Origin: Cacajao melanocephalus
Taxonomy: Eukaryota > Chordata > Mammalia > Primates > Pitheciidae
Direction of reading: 5' to 3'
Length of the DNA: 64,000 nucleotides
Assembly (NCBI GenBank): GCA_963573385.1
Contig: CAUYLG010026912.1
Coordinates: forward strand, 18,621-82,620
Part shown: positions 49,662 through 61,800 of the stretch, piece after piece
Numbering within the stretch: position 1 is the stretch's first letter
Layout of the letters: each line of letters begins with the position of its first letter
Notes under the pieces: generated by a model
Seen by the model: only the letters and a program-made list of their open reading frames with translations
Told to the model about the DNA's origin: nothing
Database searches by the model: none
Translations under genes and position numbers: made by a program

Positions 49662-50040
49662 GGTAATGTATTAATCTGTTTTTCACACTGTTATAAAGAA
49701 ATATGTGAGACTGAGTAATTTATAAAGGAGGGAAGATTAATTGACTCACAGTTTTACATGACTAGGGAGGCCTCAGGAAACTTACAATCATGACGGAAGG
49801 GGAAACAAGCACAGCCTCTTCACAAAGGGGCAGGAGAAAGAAGAGTCGAGCAAGAGAGGAGCTATCAAACACTAATAAAACCATCAGATATGGTAAAAAC
49901 TTACTCACTATCATGAGGACAGTATGGGGGAACCACCCCTATGATCCAATCACCTCCTACCAGGTCTCTCACTCAGCACCTGGGGATCACAATTCATGAT
50001 GAGATTTGGGTGAGACACAAAGCCTAACCATATCAGGTAG
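49662..50040 (-). mobile_element. MST-type MaLR LTR, antisense, full length
   Basis: The body is 49667-50035 (369 bp), from TGTATTAATCTGTTTTTCAC to 'aaagcctaaccatatca'. The flanks ggtaa and ggtag are a likely 5-bp duplication with one change. The 69-codon frame 49790-49999 is within the LTR. Confidence 0.95.
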
Positions 50041-50276
50041 CTAGAATATAGGACCTGTTGCTAGGTATAGATGGCAATTTGCATTTTGACTATTTAATAA
50101 GGGGTACTGCTATTTATCATTCACAAGTAATCCACATAACATGGTACTTATTATTGTCGTAACACAGAGGACACAATAAGGTGCTCCTATGAATCTGAAA
50201 CTAGGGCTTTATGATTATTGTTTTGGATGTTAAACTATAAGATCAATTCATTTACTGTGCAAATGAGTCACTTGAG
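50041..50276. other. No firm feature
   Basis: Short unassigned spacer; a faint MIR-like patch near 50110-50190. Confidence 0.4.
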
Positions 50277-50392
50277 TATGTAGATTTGGATTCAGTAGAT
50301 ATGGGGTGGTACTTGAGAGCTTAACAACCTCCTAAAAATGCTGATGCTTCTGGTGAATAGATCATGTCTGAGTAGCAAGGGACTAAATCTTA
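50277..50392 (-). mobile_element. MER5A-type hAT MITE, partial
   Basis: 'ggattcagtagatatggggt', 'atgctgatgcttctggtgaa' and 'tctgagtagcaagggact' match the same family as 10272-10436, in the same orientation. Confidence 0.83.
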
Positions 50393-51428
50393 GAAGAGCA
50401 AAGCCATACAAAGAGGAAACACTCCCTGGAATAGCAAGACCAGGCTGTCTGATGAATAAACCCACCAGAAGGAGACTTACTTGACAAAGAAGCACAGATT
50501 TAAAAGAGCAACTTACTACAGCTAATATCACCAGTGTCCATCTAAGCATTCATTGTCTAATGTCGAATGAACACTGGGCCACACACACCAAATATTCTGG
50601 TTCCATTGCTTCAACCATCTGTATTGTGTAATGCATGCATCAGGGTGACTCTGATACAATTAACCATTTTTATGTTTTTATATCACCATCAACATCTGAT
50701 TTTCTGCTCACTAGGAAATTTTCCAATTATACTTTACCTTCCCATGTATGACATAAAAGGAGAGTGAGGTTAATGGAGTTTGAATAATTAAGATGAGAAT
50801 TTCTCATTGAAAAGAAAGCATTGACTTACAATAGGAAGATAATCTGCTGATCAAAGAATGTGAGTTATTCCAATACCTCTGACAATAACTTTTAATTAAA
50901 AATTAATAAAGTGTCATTTTGGTCAGTATCATAGTCTTGGTTGAAGTGGGATCATGGGAAATGGTTCCACTTAAAGGTACTAATCAGCAGTTCTCATTCT
51001 GAAAAATTGATGGTTGATTGTTGAACAAAGTAGATATTAAACATCAGGAAGCGAGCAAATAACTCAGGAGAGACGGGGTGGTTTTTTAAAAGAGGAAGGT
51101 GAGGAAATTTGCCCTATTAGATAGTACAGTGTACTATGAAGACAAAATAACTGAACATTCCAGTATCAATGCCACTATAAGTAACATAGGTCTATTGATA
51201 GCTGACAAAGGGGCTTAAATATATATTTTTAAATGATAAAATATTGCACTTTAAACTAGAGTGAGAAAGATTGGGTTAGTATAATAATATGAGACAATTT
51301 GCAAATCATTTGGAAAGAAACAAAGATATATTCTCCCCTGCACTTTATACCAAAATGCGTACTATATGGGTTAATCAGAGAAATTATAAGGAAAGTTGTT
51401 CTAAGGGTGGCATCAAGGGCAAACCCTC
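50393..51428. other. No recognised feature
   Basis: Unassigned sequence. Frames of 66-85 codons near 50290-50770 lack motifs. Confidence 0.5.
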
Positions 51429-51756
<328 letters not shown>

Positions 51757-52169
51757 GAGATATAACTGCTTTGAAATTAAAGCACTTACATGACAACCCT
51801 TTTATCCATACCTTTGCTATTATCAAATAGTGTTTGATAAACATATATGCAATAAAATGAATTAGTAATGACTCTATAAGGAGTTTTCACAAATCAAGTA
51901 GAAAAAAGAATAACCCCAGTAAGAAAAAGACATATGCACAAGAATAAGCGATTATAAAAGGAAAGAAACCCTGAAATGGTCAGTAAGCACATAACAGTGT
52001 GTCCATTGTAAACTAGCAAGATTATTGTTAGGTTCTTTCTTTCCCAAATAATCTATCAAATATCTTAAAAATTTGTGTAAGCTTTCATAAAACCTTACAC
52101 ATATTTCCATACTTTACTATTTCATCCTTGTAGTATGAGTGTTCAAGATGTTAACTGAAGTGTTTTAAT
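51757..52169. other. No recognised feature
   Basis: AT-rich; faint resemblance to L1 ORF2-end or 3' UTR text but not enough to call. Confidence 0.4.
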
Positions 52170-52570
52170 AGCTAAATTAAAAAGTTTTGAAAGGAAATAT
52201 AAACATCTTAAATATCCATTAATGGATAGATGAGTAAGTAAATTGTGGGTTGTCATACACTGTAAGTATGAACATGAGGGTGCAGATTTAAATATATATA
52301 CCGATATGAGAATATGCTCCTAATATAGTTTATGTGAAAAAGACAGGGTCCACATTAGCATGTACTGTTAGATCTCATTTATTATTTAAAATGCTTATTT
52401 GTATATGTATATATAGAACAAATATCCTAGAAAAATAAATCATATATTCACAGTGATTATAGCAGCCTAGTGGGATTATAGATAATTTTCACTTCTATCT
52501 TTATGTTTTAGGTATTTTCAGATTTTTATTTACAGTAAACAGGTAATAACTTGATAATATACATCCGTAA
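52170..52570 (+). mobile_element. L1M/HAL1-like 3' region (sense)
   Basis: 'aaatatccattaatggatag' and the ordered blocks after it resemble LINE 3' regions that end in a 'ttcagatttttatttacagt'-type tail. Subfamily not resolved. Confidence 0.5.
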
Positions 52571-53309
52571 GGCTATTTCCATCTTTAAAGACGATAGGAA
52601 ATAGTACCATTCCTCAGTGGATCTTGGGAAAGCTTTTTCTTAGCAGTAATACTTTGAGGTCATTGCAATGTTGCTGGTAGCGTATTTATTTAGAAACTCT
52701 GTAAGCAGTGTCATGGGTTCTGATTAGTTCAGCATAGGTAGTTTAACTGGAAGTTCAATTATTTTTGGTCCCAGATATATTAGGACATCTTACCACTAAT
52801 TATGGTCTTTGCCACACGAGAGTGGTAGCAATAGACACTGATGATAAAAGCAAAAATAATAAATTGTTGGTGTAATCTTGGCATCAGGATTCTGATTTCT
52901 GATACTCCTTATTTTGCGCCTTCTTCTTTATGTATTCTTCCACATCCATTAAATGTATTATTTTTCAAATGTAGGTTCATGCTTCTAGTCCAATTGAGTA
53001 GATGATATTATAATCTTAATGTAGATTCTTTAGATATTATTTAAAAAGAAAGATGACTTGTAATTTAGGAAAATAAAAATCTTCATGGGAGGATACTATC
53101 TTTTCTATAGTATACATGAATAATTGTAATGAAGACGGTAGGAAATCTGACATTCTAGCTTAGAGGAACAATAAAATTACGACAATTAGAAGTAGAGTAC
53201 ATGGACTCTTTACGGATTACAGGTGAGTAGTTGTATGTCACCAGATGGTGGAATATGGAAGTTGTGAGGAAAAGCCAGAAAGAGATCCTCCACAGAAGGT
53301 CTTGACTGG
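52571..53309. other. No recognised feature
   Basis: Unassigned sequence without notable frames. Confidence 0.5.
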
Positions 53310-53880
53310 AAGGCCAGACATTTATTTAAGTCACAAGAAGCAATTGAAGGCTTTTGAGAAGCCTGTAAAAATTATCAGGTTATGATTTAGTGTGCAAAAG
53401 AGCATGGATTGGACAATTTCAGACAGGAAAGTTACCCTGGAAATTATTAGTTGAAATGTGGCTAGAGAATGAAATTGAATTGTAAAGTTATTGCAGACAT
53501 CGAACCAAAATTATGACACATGATTAGATATGGCAGACAAGAGACAGAATTCTCTTATACATGGGTGTTTGGAACGATAACAGAAATGGAAACTTTCTTT
53601 GTAAGCAGCTTAATTTGTGGCAGAAAAGTTCAGTTTGGAACTCATTTCAGTTGAGTAACAGAGGTGCAGATGTATCTAAACATTGGCACCATTTTGAAGG
53701 TGGAGACTCTGGAGAGAAAAAGGGCATATAGATGTAATTCTGAGTGTCTTCATCAGATAGGAAGTCTTGAGAAATGAGAGAATGGATGAATGAGGTGAAA
53801 TTGGTAGATAGCACCAAGTGAAAAGAGGAGACCAAGGGTAGAAACTTGGAGGGGCAAGTACATTTAAGAGGTTTAAAAGG
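53310..53880 (-). mobile_element. L2, antisense
   Basis: Blocks 'caattgaaggcttttgagaa', 'atggattggacaatttcaga', 'ctgagtgtcttcatcagata' and 'gaggagaccaagggtagaaa' follow the antisense L2 order. Overlapping antisense 100- and 113-codon frames here are old L2 text or chance and are not intact L2 ORFs. Confidence 0.8.
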
Positions 53881-53914
53881 GCAAAACAGTGCTTGGGAAA
53901 GCTGAGATTTTTGC

Positions 53915-54000
53915 CTTTTTTGTTCACTGCTGTATTCCCAACACCTAACATTTGTGCCTGGCACATAGAATGTCTCAATATAGGACATTCTATGAATGAA
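53915..54000 (+). mobile_element. L2 3' end (sense)
   Basis: 'gttcactgctgtattcccaa' and 'gtgcctggcacatagaatgt' match the L2 terminus, in opposite orientation to the L2 just left of it. The end contains an 11-bp perfect inverted repeat (53964-53974 with 53984-53994). Confidence 0.85.
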
Positions 54001-55448
54001 CTAATGTGTAAAAGAGAGGGTTTAAAGAGAAAGGGACTTGTAAACAGTATGCAATACCATCTCAGGGGGGGGAGAAAATGAGGTCTGAGGACAAAAGTGC
54101 ATTTTTTATTCAGGTCATTGCGGACCTTTGAGAGACTGGATTCAAGAGAAATGTGAAGTGGTAGAAATCACACCCTTTGGTAAAGCATCATTTTGGTTCC
54201 AGTCTCTTGTTTTGAGTATTTATTCTATAATTTGTAAACATTTTTTTTCTTGTCTGTAACATCTACGATCTAGGATAGGCATGACAGTATTGTTTTTTTC
54301 AGCAAATTATTACTTTTGGAGTTTTATGCTTTATTGGGAAAAAAAAAACCCTCAAAAACTCTAATTAAACCCAAGAAACACTAGTCTAACACACAGTTCA
54401 ACATACTAATTCAGTCCTTGCATAAAGTCGGCTTTGTCTCAAATGCTTAAATGTTGATTTCACAAGGAATAATAAAGCCACTATGAGTGTATATGTAGAG
54501 CTAATTATTTTTAGTTTCCCAGACATTACATTGCATTGTTAAGACTTCTGTGTGTATGTATATGTGTACGTGTATCAGAAAAGCGGTGTTTATGTAAGTC
54601 ACAGATTTTGCTTATGTGCTAGATAACAGATAAATTTTAGGTATCAATGCAACTAATCTCTTTAAATAGGACAGAGGTTTATGGGAAGAATGCTTAGTCT
54701 TAAGGAGGAGATAACTGCATTCTAGTACAAGAAATTGCATGTGTACCACTTAGCAGTGTGCTTTGCATTTGTTGTTTTCTTACACATTTTGGTTAGCATC
54801 ATTGCATTAAAGTACATTCAACCTTTGGGTTTACCAGAGAAAAGTAACAAAGGTATAGCATTAAGGAAAACATCAATTTACTCAGCAGGTAACAGCATTA
54901 TGTTTACTTCATACCCCAAAATGAATAGTTGTATGGTACTCATTTTAAAACAAATTTTATTACGAGGCCATGGGATAGATTTTGTAAGATTGGATGTTTT
55001 GTCAGTGCAAAAGATGAAAAATATGTGTAAATCTTACAGTCATTCACTCACCCTTAAAGGATGACTATGGCAGATTACCTATTGCAATTATGTAACATTA
55101 AAAAGTAACAGAAAACTGAAGCAGTTGGGGGTAGGGATAGTTCTGAATTCAGTCCTGAAATCAGCTCACTTCTCTCTTATCACTGTGTGTCTATAGGCAA
55201 CACACATAACCTCTCTGATTTTTTCCTCATTGATATAAAAAGTTAATATCATAGACAAGAGATAAAGTCTTATCAAATATGTATATTTGGAAAGATAATG
55301 AAAATACCAATTAAGGACAAAGGTTAGCTTATGGGATACATTCAGTTGAGATTTGCTGAGTTACAGAGATACTGGCATGTATCCAAGCAGAGGAATCGTT
55401 TTGGGGGTGGAGATTGCAAGGTTGAATGCAACAGTAACAATAATCTAT
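54001..55448. other. No recognised gene
   Basis: Unassigned sequence. The 109-codon plus-strand frame at 54735-55064 has a hydrophobic start, but no family signature, promoter or splice context; probably chance. Confidence 0.5.
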
Positions 55449-55832
55449 GCAGTTGCCATTGTCTGAAAGTTTGTGTCCTCCCACCTCAAAATTCATATGT
55501 TGAAAGCTAAGCCCCAATGCAACTCAATAGAGGTGAAGACTTTAGGAGGTGGTTAGTTCATAGGGCTCCATGAATGGTGAGAACATTCATTATAATTCCC
55601 CTTATAAAAGAGTCCTAAGGGGTCTTGTTCATTTTTTCTGCCATGTGAGAATGCAGCAAGAGGGCACCATTTATGAAAGAGGGGGCAAGCCTTCACCAGA
55701 CACCAAATCTGGTGGCACCTAGATTTTGGACTTCCCAGTCTCCAGAACTGGGAGCAATAAAGTTCTTTTGTTTTCTATGTCTCCCAGTCCAAGGCATTTG
55801 TTATAGCAGCCCGAACAGATGAAGACAGCAGA
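55449..55832 (+). mobile_element. MLT1-type MaLR LTR (sense), full length
   Basis: The body is 55454-55827 (374 bp). It shows 'aaattcatatgttgaaagct', 'cccttataaaagagtcctaa' (TATA box region), 'gcaataaagttcttttgttt' (polyadenylation signal) and the end 'cagcccgaacagatgaagac'. The flanks gcagt and gcaga are a likely 5-bp duplication with one change. Confidence 0.95.
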
Positions 55833-55844
55833 GCATACCATGAT

Positions 55845-56060
55845 ATATACAGGTATTATGCTAAGCATTTCCTTTATATCTTATAACTAGTACATAAAAA
55901 AAGAATCATTATAATCCCAATGTTACTAATAAGAAAACTGAGGCTCCGAGAGGTTGAATGACTTACCCATGGTCATGCAGATGAATGGAATCAAGGTTCA
56001 AAACAAACAGGACTGTTTGAGGTTAGGCTGCTAACTCCATGCCTCCTCGCCTCCCAAATT
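55845..56060 (-). mobile_element. MIR, antisense
   Basis: A clear complement of MIR: 'attatgctaagcatttcctt', 'gaaaactgaggctccgagag' and 'gaatcaaggttcaaaacaaa'. It follows the MLT1 directly. Confidence 0.94.
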
Positions 56061-56189
56061 CAACAATGCATGTGAAAGGGCTTTTGAGAATAAAAGTACC
56101 AGCAACGTAAAAAGTGATATATTTAATTAGTAGATACTGCACATGAAGACTGGGTTAGTAGAATATTAATATATTCTATCATTCATTGC

Positions 56190-56320
56190 ATGCTTTCCAT
56201 GTGCCATGCAGCTCACTCCAAAAACATTTTTATTCATTACTCATCTAATCCTCCCAGGAACTTGGTGACAGATTTGGCTTTAGAGTCAGTACTTTTACCC
56301 ATGCCACCATGCTGCCTCGT
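56190..56320 (-). mobile_element. Second MIR, antisense, internally deleted
   Basis: 'ccatgtgccatgcagctcac', 'catctaatcctcccaggaac' and 'cccatgccaccatgctgcct' are the outer MIR blocks, with the core between them largely missing. Confidence 0.72.
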
Positions 56321-56967
56321 CTGTGCATGGTGATGATGGAACTGATGGGAAGGGATTTTCTCAGTGGCTGAGGTGAAATGTTTTGAGAAATGCAGCTTCA
56401 TCAGCAGAATGTTGTCTTATAAAGGGAAAGGCTACAATCTGGAGTCAATTTTTCTTTTATGGGAGAGAATGTTACGGTCATAACAGGTTAAGTGGTTTGT
56501 TTATTTTTGGTTTGGTCTTATTTTGAGCTAAGTGATCACCAATTGATGGAAGATTTATGAAGGAAAAGTGTAGCATATTCTGTGAGAAGAAAGCAGCAGA
56601 AGTTTTGCCTCCCATCTCATGACCTTTCTGGACACTGCAATTAAGGAGCTTAATGTCAAACCGTGGTAAATGGTTTTAATGTTTGTGCTAGCTGGAAGCC
56701 CTGGGGCAGCAGCCCTCACATTCCTCATGTCTACCTTCATGTTCTCACTGAGATCTTTACCCCTATCACCCTTCCTCCTCTCCTTCTTATTTAATGAACA
56801 AAATATACAAACTCTACAACAAATGTCAACAGTTCTTGGTTTGTATGTTGCAGAAAACTTTTGGAAACACAGTGGAGTGTACATTTTTAAATCATTATAA
56901 GCAAGTTTTTTTTTTTAATCTTAAGGCATAGAACCTATTAAAATAAATGGTCTTTTAGCTAAGGTCA
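56321..56967. other. No recognised gene
   Basis: Unassigned sequence. Overlapping frames of 76 codons (plus) and 109 codons (minus) at 56555-56900 share the same DNA, so neither is persuasive. Confidence 0.5.
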
Positions 56968-57040
56968 GAAACATTTATTTATTTATTCATTCATGTGTCA
57001 ATTGAGCCCTGAACTATGAGTCATGCACTGAGCTAATTAA
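56968..57040 (-). mobile_element. L2/MIR3 end, antisense
   Basis: The 'atttatttattcattcatgt' tail complement followed by 'agtcatgcactgagctaatt' is the usual antisense L2/MIR3 terminus. Confidence 0.6.
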
Positions 57041-58629
57041 TAAGAACATTAAAATAAATTAAATCAATTTATAGATTTATTTTTAATTGCTTTTAATTCA
57101 AATCAATTAAAAAATGAATCTCTTGCTTTGAAGTCTTATTTAGGTCTTTATTTCAATTCGATTGGTTTTGCTTCTGTTTTCCTGTTTACAACTCTTTTTA
57201 AATGTTATTATGGCATTTTTCTTTCTACCTATCTGTCTGTATCTATTTTTTCCTCTTTTATGTCTTATAGGCATTTTTTTCTACTAAGTGAATAGTACCA
57301 ATGGATTTTGTCTTAGTTTTGTTAGAGAAGTTTATGTTCTTCCTTCCTAAGTTTCAACTGTCCTTTAACTGCTCTTGCTTTATTTCACCCATATTTCTTT
57401 CTAGTTGTTTTTATAATAGATTCAAATCCCGTAGGTTTTAAAACTGGTCATTCTTTCCCCTCTGAGTATAGAGAAGAATGGTGCTTTCTGCAGTAGTCTT
57501 AGTCTTCCTTGGTGATAATAGACAAGGAACTCATAAAATTAACTAGGCAGAGAAGAAATGACACACTTGAAAATAATGTGCATCTCTAAAAACTGGAATC
57601 TACCTTAAGTTGCCCTATTAATGTTAGAATTTTTAAAAATTTGATTAAACTTATTAGCATTTTGAATTTTTAGTAGCATAAAATCAACAGTGATTTAGGA
57701 GTTCTTTGTTCATATTTCATGGGTAGGAAGGACATTGAGGGCTTTGACAAAGCATGTGCCAGCTCTGGAGGCACAGGGAAGTGAGCCTTGAGAATTGTTT
57801 CCACTTGAATGCTCAGGTATTGTAAAATCCATAACTTCCGCGATGATTTTCAGGTATCAGAATTAAGGAGCATCTGCAAAATTTGTCATGATTTACAGTG
57901 CTTTTAAAGGTAATGTTTCACAAACTAATCACTTCAGAGGTATATATTTTCCTTTTCTGAGCACAAACTAATCATGGTAGATTTTGCATTTCTAGTGCCT
58001 CTTTCCCCTTTTTCAGCATGTGAAAGAAAAATTGCCTATGAGGGACTAATGTAGCTGATGACCCAATTCTGTTGTTCAGGTAGAGATATTGGTGCTTCTT
58101 TTAAATGGCCTATAGATACGTTGTTTGCCCAACTAATTTAGAAGTTAACTTGACCTTTGAGACAACTGTATCCAATAGCAGTGGGGAAAAAAAATGAAGA
58201 GAAAGCTACAGCTCCTTTAATGCTGGTTTACCTTAACATTAAAAAAGGCAAATGAAGCAATTAGAAAAGATGCAGGGTACTGATTATTTTCTGAAAGGAG
58301 GTCGAATGAAAGGATATGTTAGCAAAGGCTTAGTGGTACAGAAATAGTCTATAGACCTAAAAAAATTTACACAACATGTGTGATATTTTTAAAAATTGCA
58401 ACCTGTTTCATAGAAAGAGAGTGTTCAAAGTAGAAGAGTCTTAGGGACCACTGAGGATAAACTTAGAAGAGGGAATGAATCCTGAGTGTCAAAAGCGCTG
58501 TTCTCCCTCATGTAACCCAGTAGGAAGAAGTTGTTAAATTTTTGGATTCATGGTCTCTCCACCAGCTGTGAGTCTCTAGTTCCAAGATCCAAGGATAAGA
58601 ATCCTACAGCTATCATTTAGCATAGGTCA
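57041..58629. other. No recognised gene
   Basis: 1.6 kb of AT-rich sequence. Bases about 57160-57440 have a T-rich texture like antisense L1 ORF2, but I cannot align them confidently. Confidence 0.45.
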
Positions 58630-58740
58630 AAATTACCTTATCTGGGTTATTTACAAAATGATAATAGCAATGTCCACCTCTTGGGCAGACAAACGCTTAT
58701 AAAATGAAAAACATCAAAAGTTGTCAACCTTAGGAATCAA
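58630..58740 (+). mobile_element. Probable MIR 3' half (sense)
   Basis: 'caaaatgataatagcaatgt' and 'ccacctcttgggcagacaaa' resemble the MIR 3' half. Diverged. Confidence 0.5.
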
Positions 58741-59714
58741 CAATAATGGGCTTTATGGCAACACAAATGGCCATTGCATATGCATCAGAACAACAGGCAT
58801 AGTCAGACAGCTGGGAAATGAATGAGAAAAGGGATCATTTATGCAGCTTGGGTTCTGCTACCCAGTAGCAGTCTGAACACTTGCCGTTAATAAGTGTAGA
58901 CCTCCTGCCTGATCATATATTGCTTCCTTTCTGTAGCTCATCTGGGACTTATCTGGAGTTCACAGAATGGGTAAAGTGCCCCAGACTGTATTAAATTATT
59001 TTCAGTGTTGCTGTTAACATGAGGAAAGATAGCCACAATTAAGTTAACCCAACTCAATGCAAGGTAGGCTTGCTATAATGAACTCTCTGACTTATCTGGT
59101 ATTACTAAATTCAGTAGCATAAGCTCTCCATGGAAGAGAAAATGTATTTTTCCTCTGGACCTGGAGGAATGAATATTTCACTAACGAAAAACAGTGAAAT
59201 TCTGGCCTATATTTCAAACACAAATCAGAATGTTGGGTTGCTGTGAAATTTTATCTATAAATTGTAACTGTCTTGTGAAATTATGGTAACATCATAATTT
59301 ATTATCTTTCCCACAGTTTATGAATAAAACACTCATTTTATGAACTCTATAAGGAGGGAGGTAAGAAAAGAAAATGTCCCAAATGTCAAATAATTAAATG
59401 AGTACAGAATTTATGACTTGATTTAGAAATGATTATCACAAATGAACCATATAAATAACATGTATGATCCATATAAATAAGGAAGATGGCATAAGACGCA
59501 GATAAAAACAAAACTAAATGACAACACAAGTCATCCTGGCTTATGCAACATGAATGTGAAACCCACAGCAGCATTCCATTTGCTTCAAGGACTGCAAACC
59601 TAAAATCTGTTTAAAGCCTTATCTCTTCTGTTTGTTCTTAGCCCAAACAAATATCTGTAATGCTTTCTAATCTAAGTGGGTTAATCATGCTCAAATAAAT
59701 GTAGCTTGAGTAAA
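58741..59714. other. No recognised feature
   Basis: Unassigned sequence; no supported open frame. Confidence 0.5.
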
Positions 59715-59716
59715 AA

Positions 59717-59751
<35 letters not shown>

Positions 59752-59841
59752 TATATTTATACACATATACACACATATATATACACACACATATATACGC
59801 ACACATATATATACACGTATATATATATATATATATATACT
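59715..59841. repeat. (CA)n/(TA)n complex microsatellite
   Basis: A run of 13 CA units at about 59726-59751 inside a longer TA/CA mixture. The antisense 70-codon frame through it is an artefact. Confidence 0.97.
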
Positions 59842-60264
59842 GAAAAGCATTGCAAATTTATACTGATCTATTTTTAGACTATATTATTAACACCATTTTG
59901 GCCTTTTATCTTCTTCAATATGAGACTGCATACTTCAAAATGGATATGCTCATTGTTTCTTTAAAAAAAAAATCTCATCTCTGTATCATATTGCTAACAC
60001 TGGAATTGGGCTAAATTGACAAGCCACATCTCTTAAAGCAAGATTATGTTTCTTAGAACTTCATGCGCAATTAATACTTAAAGGATTATTGACAAAATGC
60101 AAGCTTTGACTTTTTGTACAAAATAATCTTTTAATTAATACAGCTGCATAACTATTTAAACTCCACTTAAGAGGGGACTCAAGAAAGACAAGTAAAATAA
60201 TACTTAAAGAATGTATTATGTTTCCCTAGAGTATTAAAATTTTTACTAAAAACCTTATGTACTT
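59842..60264. other. No recognised feature
   Basis: Unassigned AT-rich spacer up to the L1 pair. Confidence 0.5.
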
Positions 60265-60623
60265 AAACAACATGGAATACTATGCAGCCATAAAAAAGGA
60301 TAAGTTCATGTCCTTTGCAGGGACATGGATGAAGCTAGAAACCATCATTCTCACCAAACTAACACAAGGACAGAAAACCAAATACCATATGTTCTCACTC
60401 ATAAGTGGAAGTTGAACAATGAGAACACATGAACACAGGGAGTGGAACATCACACACCAGGGCCTGTTGGGGGGTGGGGGGCCAGGAGAGGGAGAGCATT
60501 AGGAGAAATACCTGATATAGATGATGGGTTGATGGGTGTAGCAAACCACCATGGCACGTGTGTGCCTATGTAACAAACGGGCATGTTCTGCACATGTATC
60601 CTGGAACTTAAAGTATAATAATA
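60265..60623 (+). mobile_element. Primate L1 3' end, first of a head-to-tail pair
   Basis: Last ORF2 codons and 3' UTR of an L1PA-type element ('tgtcctttgcagggacatgg', then the G-rich tract at 60469-60481), ending 'aaagtataataata'. It begins at the same L1 position as the next copy. The 11-mers acatggaatac (60270-60280) and aaatggaatac (60624-60634) could be a target duplication inside the older copy. Confidence 0.95.
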
Positions 60624-61009
60624 AAATGGAATACCTTGCAGCCATAAAAAATGACGAATTTGTACCTTTGTAGGGACATGGATGAATGTGGAAACCATCA
60701 TTCTCAGCAAACTGACACAAGAACAGAAAATCAAACACCTCAGGTTCTCACTCATAGGTGGGTGTTGAGCAATGAGAACACACGAACACAGGGAGGGAAG
60801 TATCACACACTGGGGTCTGTTGGGGGGGAATAGGGGAGGGACGGTAGGAGGTAGGGAGGTTTTGGAGGGATAACATGGGGAGACATGCCAGATATAGGTG
60901 ACGAGGTAGGTATTGAGGCAGCAAATCACATTGTCATGTATGTACCTATACAATAATCCTGCATGATCTGTACATGTACCCCAGAACCTTAAGTATGTTT
61001 AAAAAAAAA
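60624..61009 (+). mobile_element. Primate L1 3' end, second of the pair
   Basis: It starts 'aaatggaataccttgcagcc', runs through 'gggacatggatgaatgtgga' and its own G-rich tract (~60821-60842), and ends with a poly-A at 61001-61009. It is more diverged from the 3'-end consensus than the first copy. The antisense 167-codon frame at 60450-60953 spans both copies and is only the complement of their 3' UTRs. Confidence 0.95.
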
Positions 61010-61012
61010 GTA

Positions 61013-61033
61013 CATATATATATATATATATAC
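61013..61033. repeat. (TA)n microsatellite at L1 tail
   Basis: About nine TA units directly after the L1 poly-A, probably grown from its target or tail. Confidence 0.93.
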
Positions 61034-61129
61034 ATTGCATGTGCTTACTATGTGTACCGAATTATGTCAGAATGAGAAGAAACAAAGCTAAAGGTTTTAA
61101 ATTTTTAATGAGTCACTGAATGTACCAAG

Positions 61130-61800
61130 ATAAAATTTATTAAATTTTAATGAAATGACTGAGAACCAACTATGTTGAAGGTCATATGCTAGGCTCTGTA
61201 ATAGGACAATATACACAAGTCTACCGTGGTGTCGATGAGCGTGTGTGTTATAGTCACACATATAAAAGCAAGAGTGTAGCTCTGAAAACTGGTAGAACAG
61301 AGAAGTATGAGGTTCTTTGAGAGCACATGATAAGAAAAAATGGGCCTAGTTTGAATATGAAATTATTCTGAGGACATGATGATTGAACAGAGATGTGAAC
61401 TAAGAGTTCAGGTAAATTAGATGAAGGGGACTGGTGAGCAGTGTTTTAAGAGTAGGAACTGAATGTGAAAAGTTCTGTGACAGAAAGAAGCAAAGTTAGT
61501 TTAAAGAACTGAAAGGAAACCTGTGTAGCTATGAGTCACAGAGTGGGGAAGGAGCATTGTAGGAGGGAAGGTGCTGGAGCACACAGGCCAGGTAGGTCAT
61601 GTGAAATGTTGCAGTGCTTGTTCTAAGACCATTGGGAATCTATGGATAGCTTTTAATAGTCTATGACCAGATCAGTGCTTTACTCTGGTTTCAGTCTGGT
61701 AGGGGGTTAAGGCAAAAACGAGAGAAGTAGTAGGGAGACCAATAAATGGCTATCGCAGAAGTCCAGTTAATTGGCAGACAAGATGGAAACCAATCAGCTT
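61130..61800 (-). mobile_element. L2, antisense, long fragment
   Basis: 'aggtcatatgctaggctctg', 'gaacagagatgtgaactaag', 'ccattgggaatctatggata' and 'agaagtccagttaattggca' follow antisense L2 order over ~670 bp. Confidence 0.82.

Noticed and set aside
53647..53988. Antisense 100- and 113-codon frames
   Set aside because: They overlap antisense and sense L2 remnants and do not match intact L2 protein.
54735..55064. 109-codon frame with a hydrophobic start
   Set aside because: No family resemblance or gene context; consistent with chance.
60450..60953. 167-codon antisense open frame, the longest in the window
   Set aside because: It is the complement of two L1 3' UTRs placed in tandem; proline- and histidine-rich text comes from the G-rich tract. 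No start context or family support.
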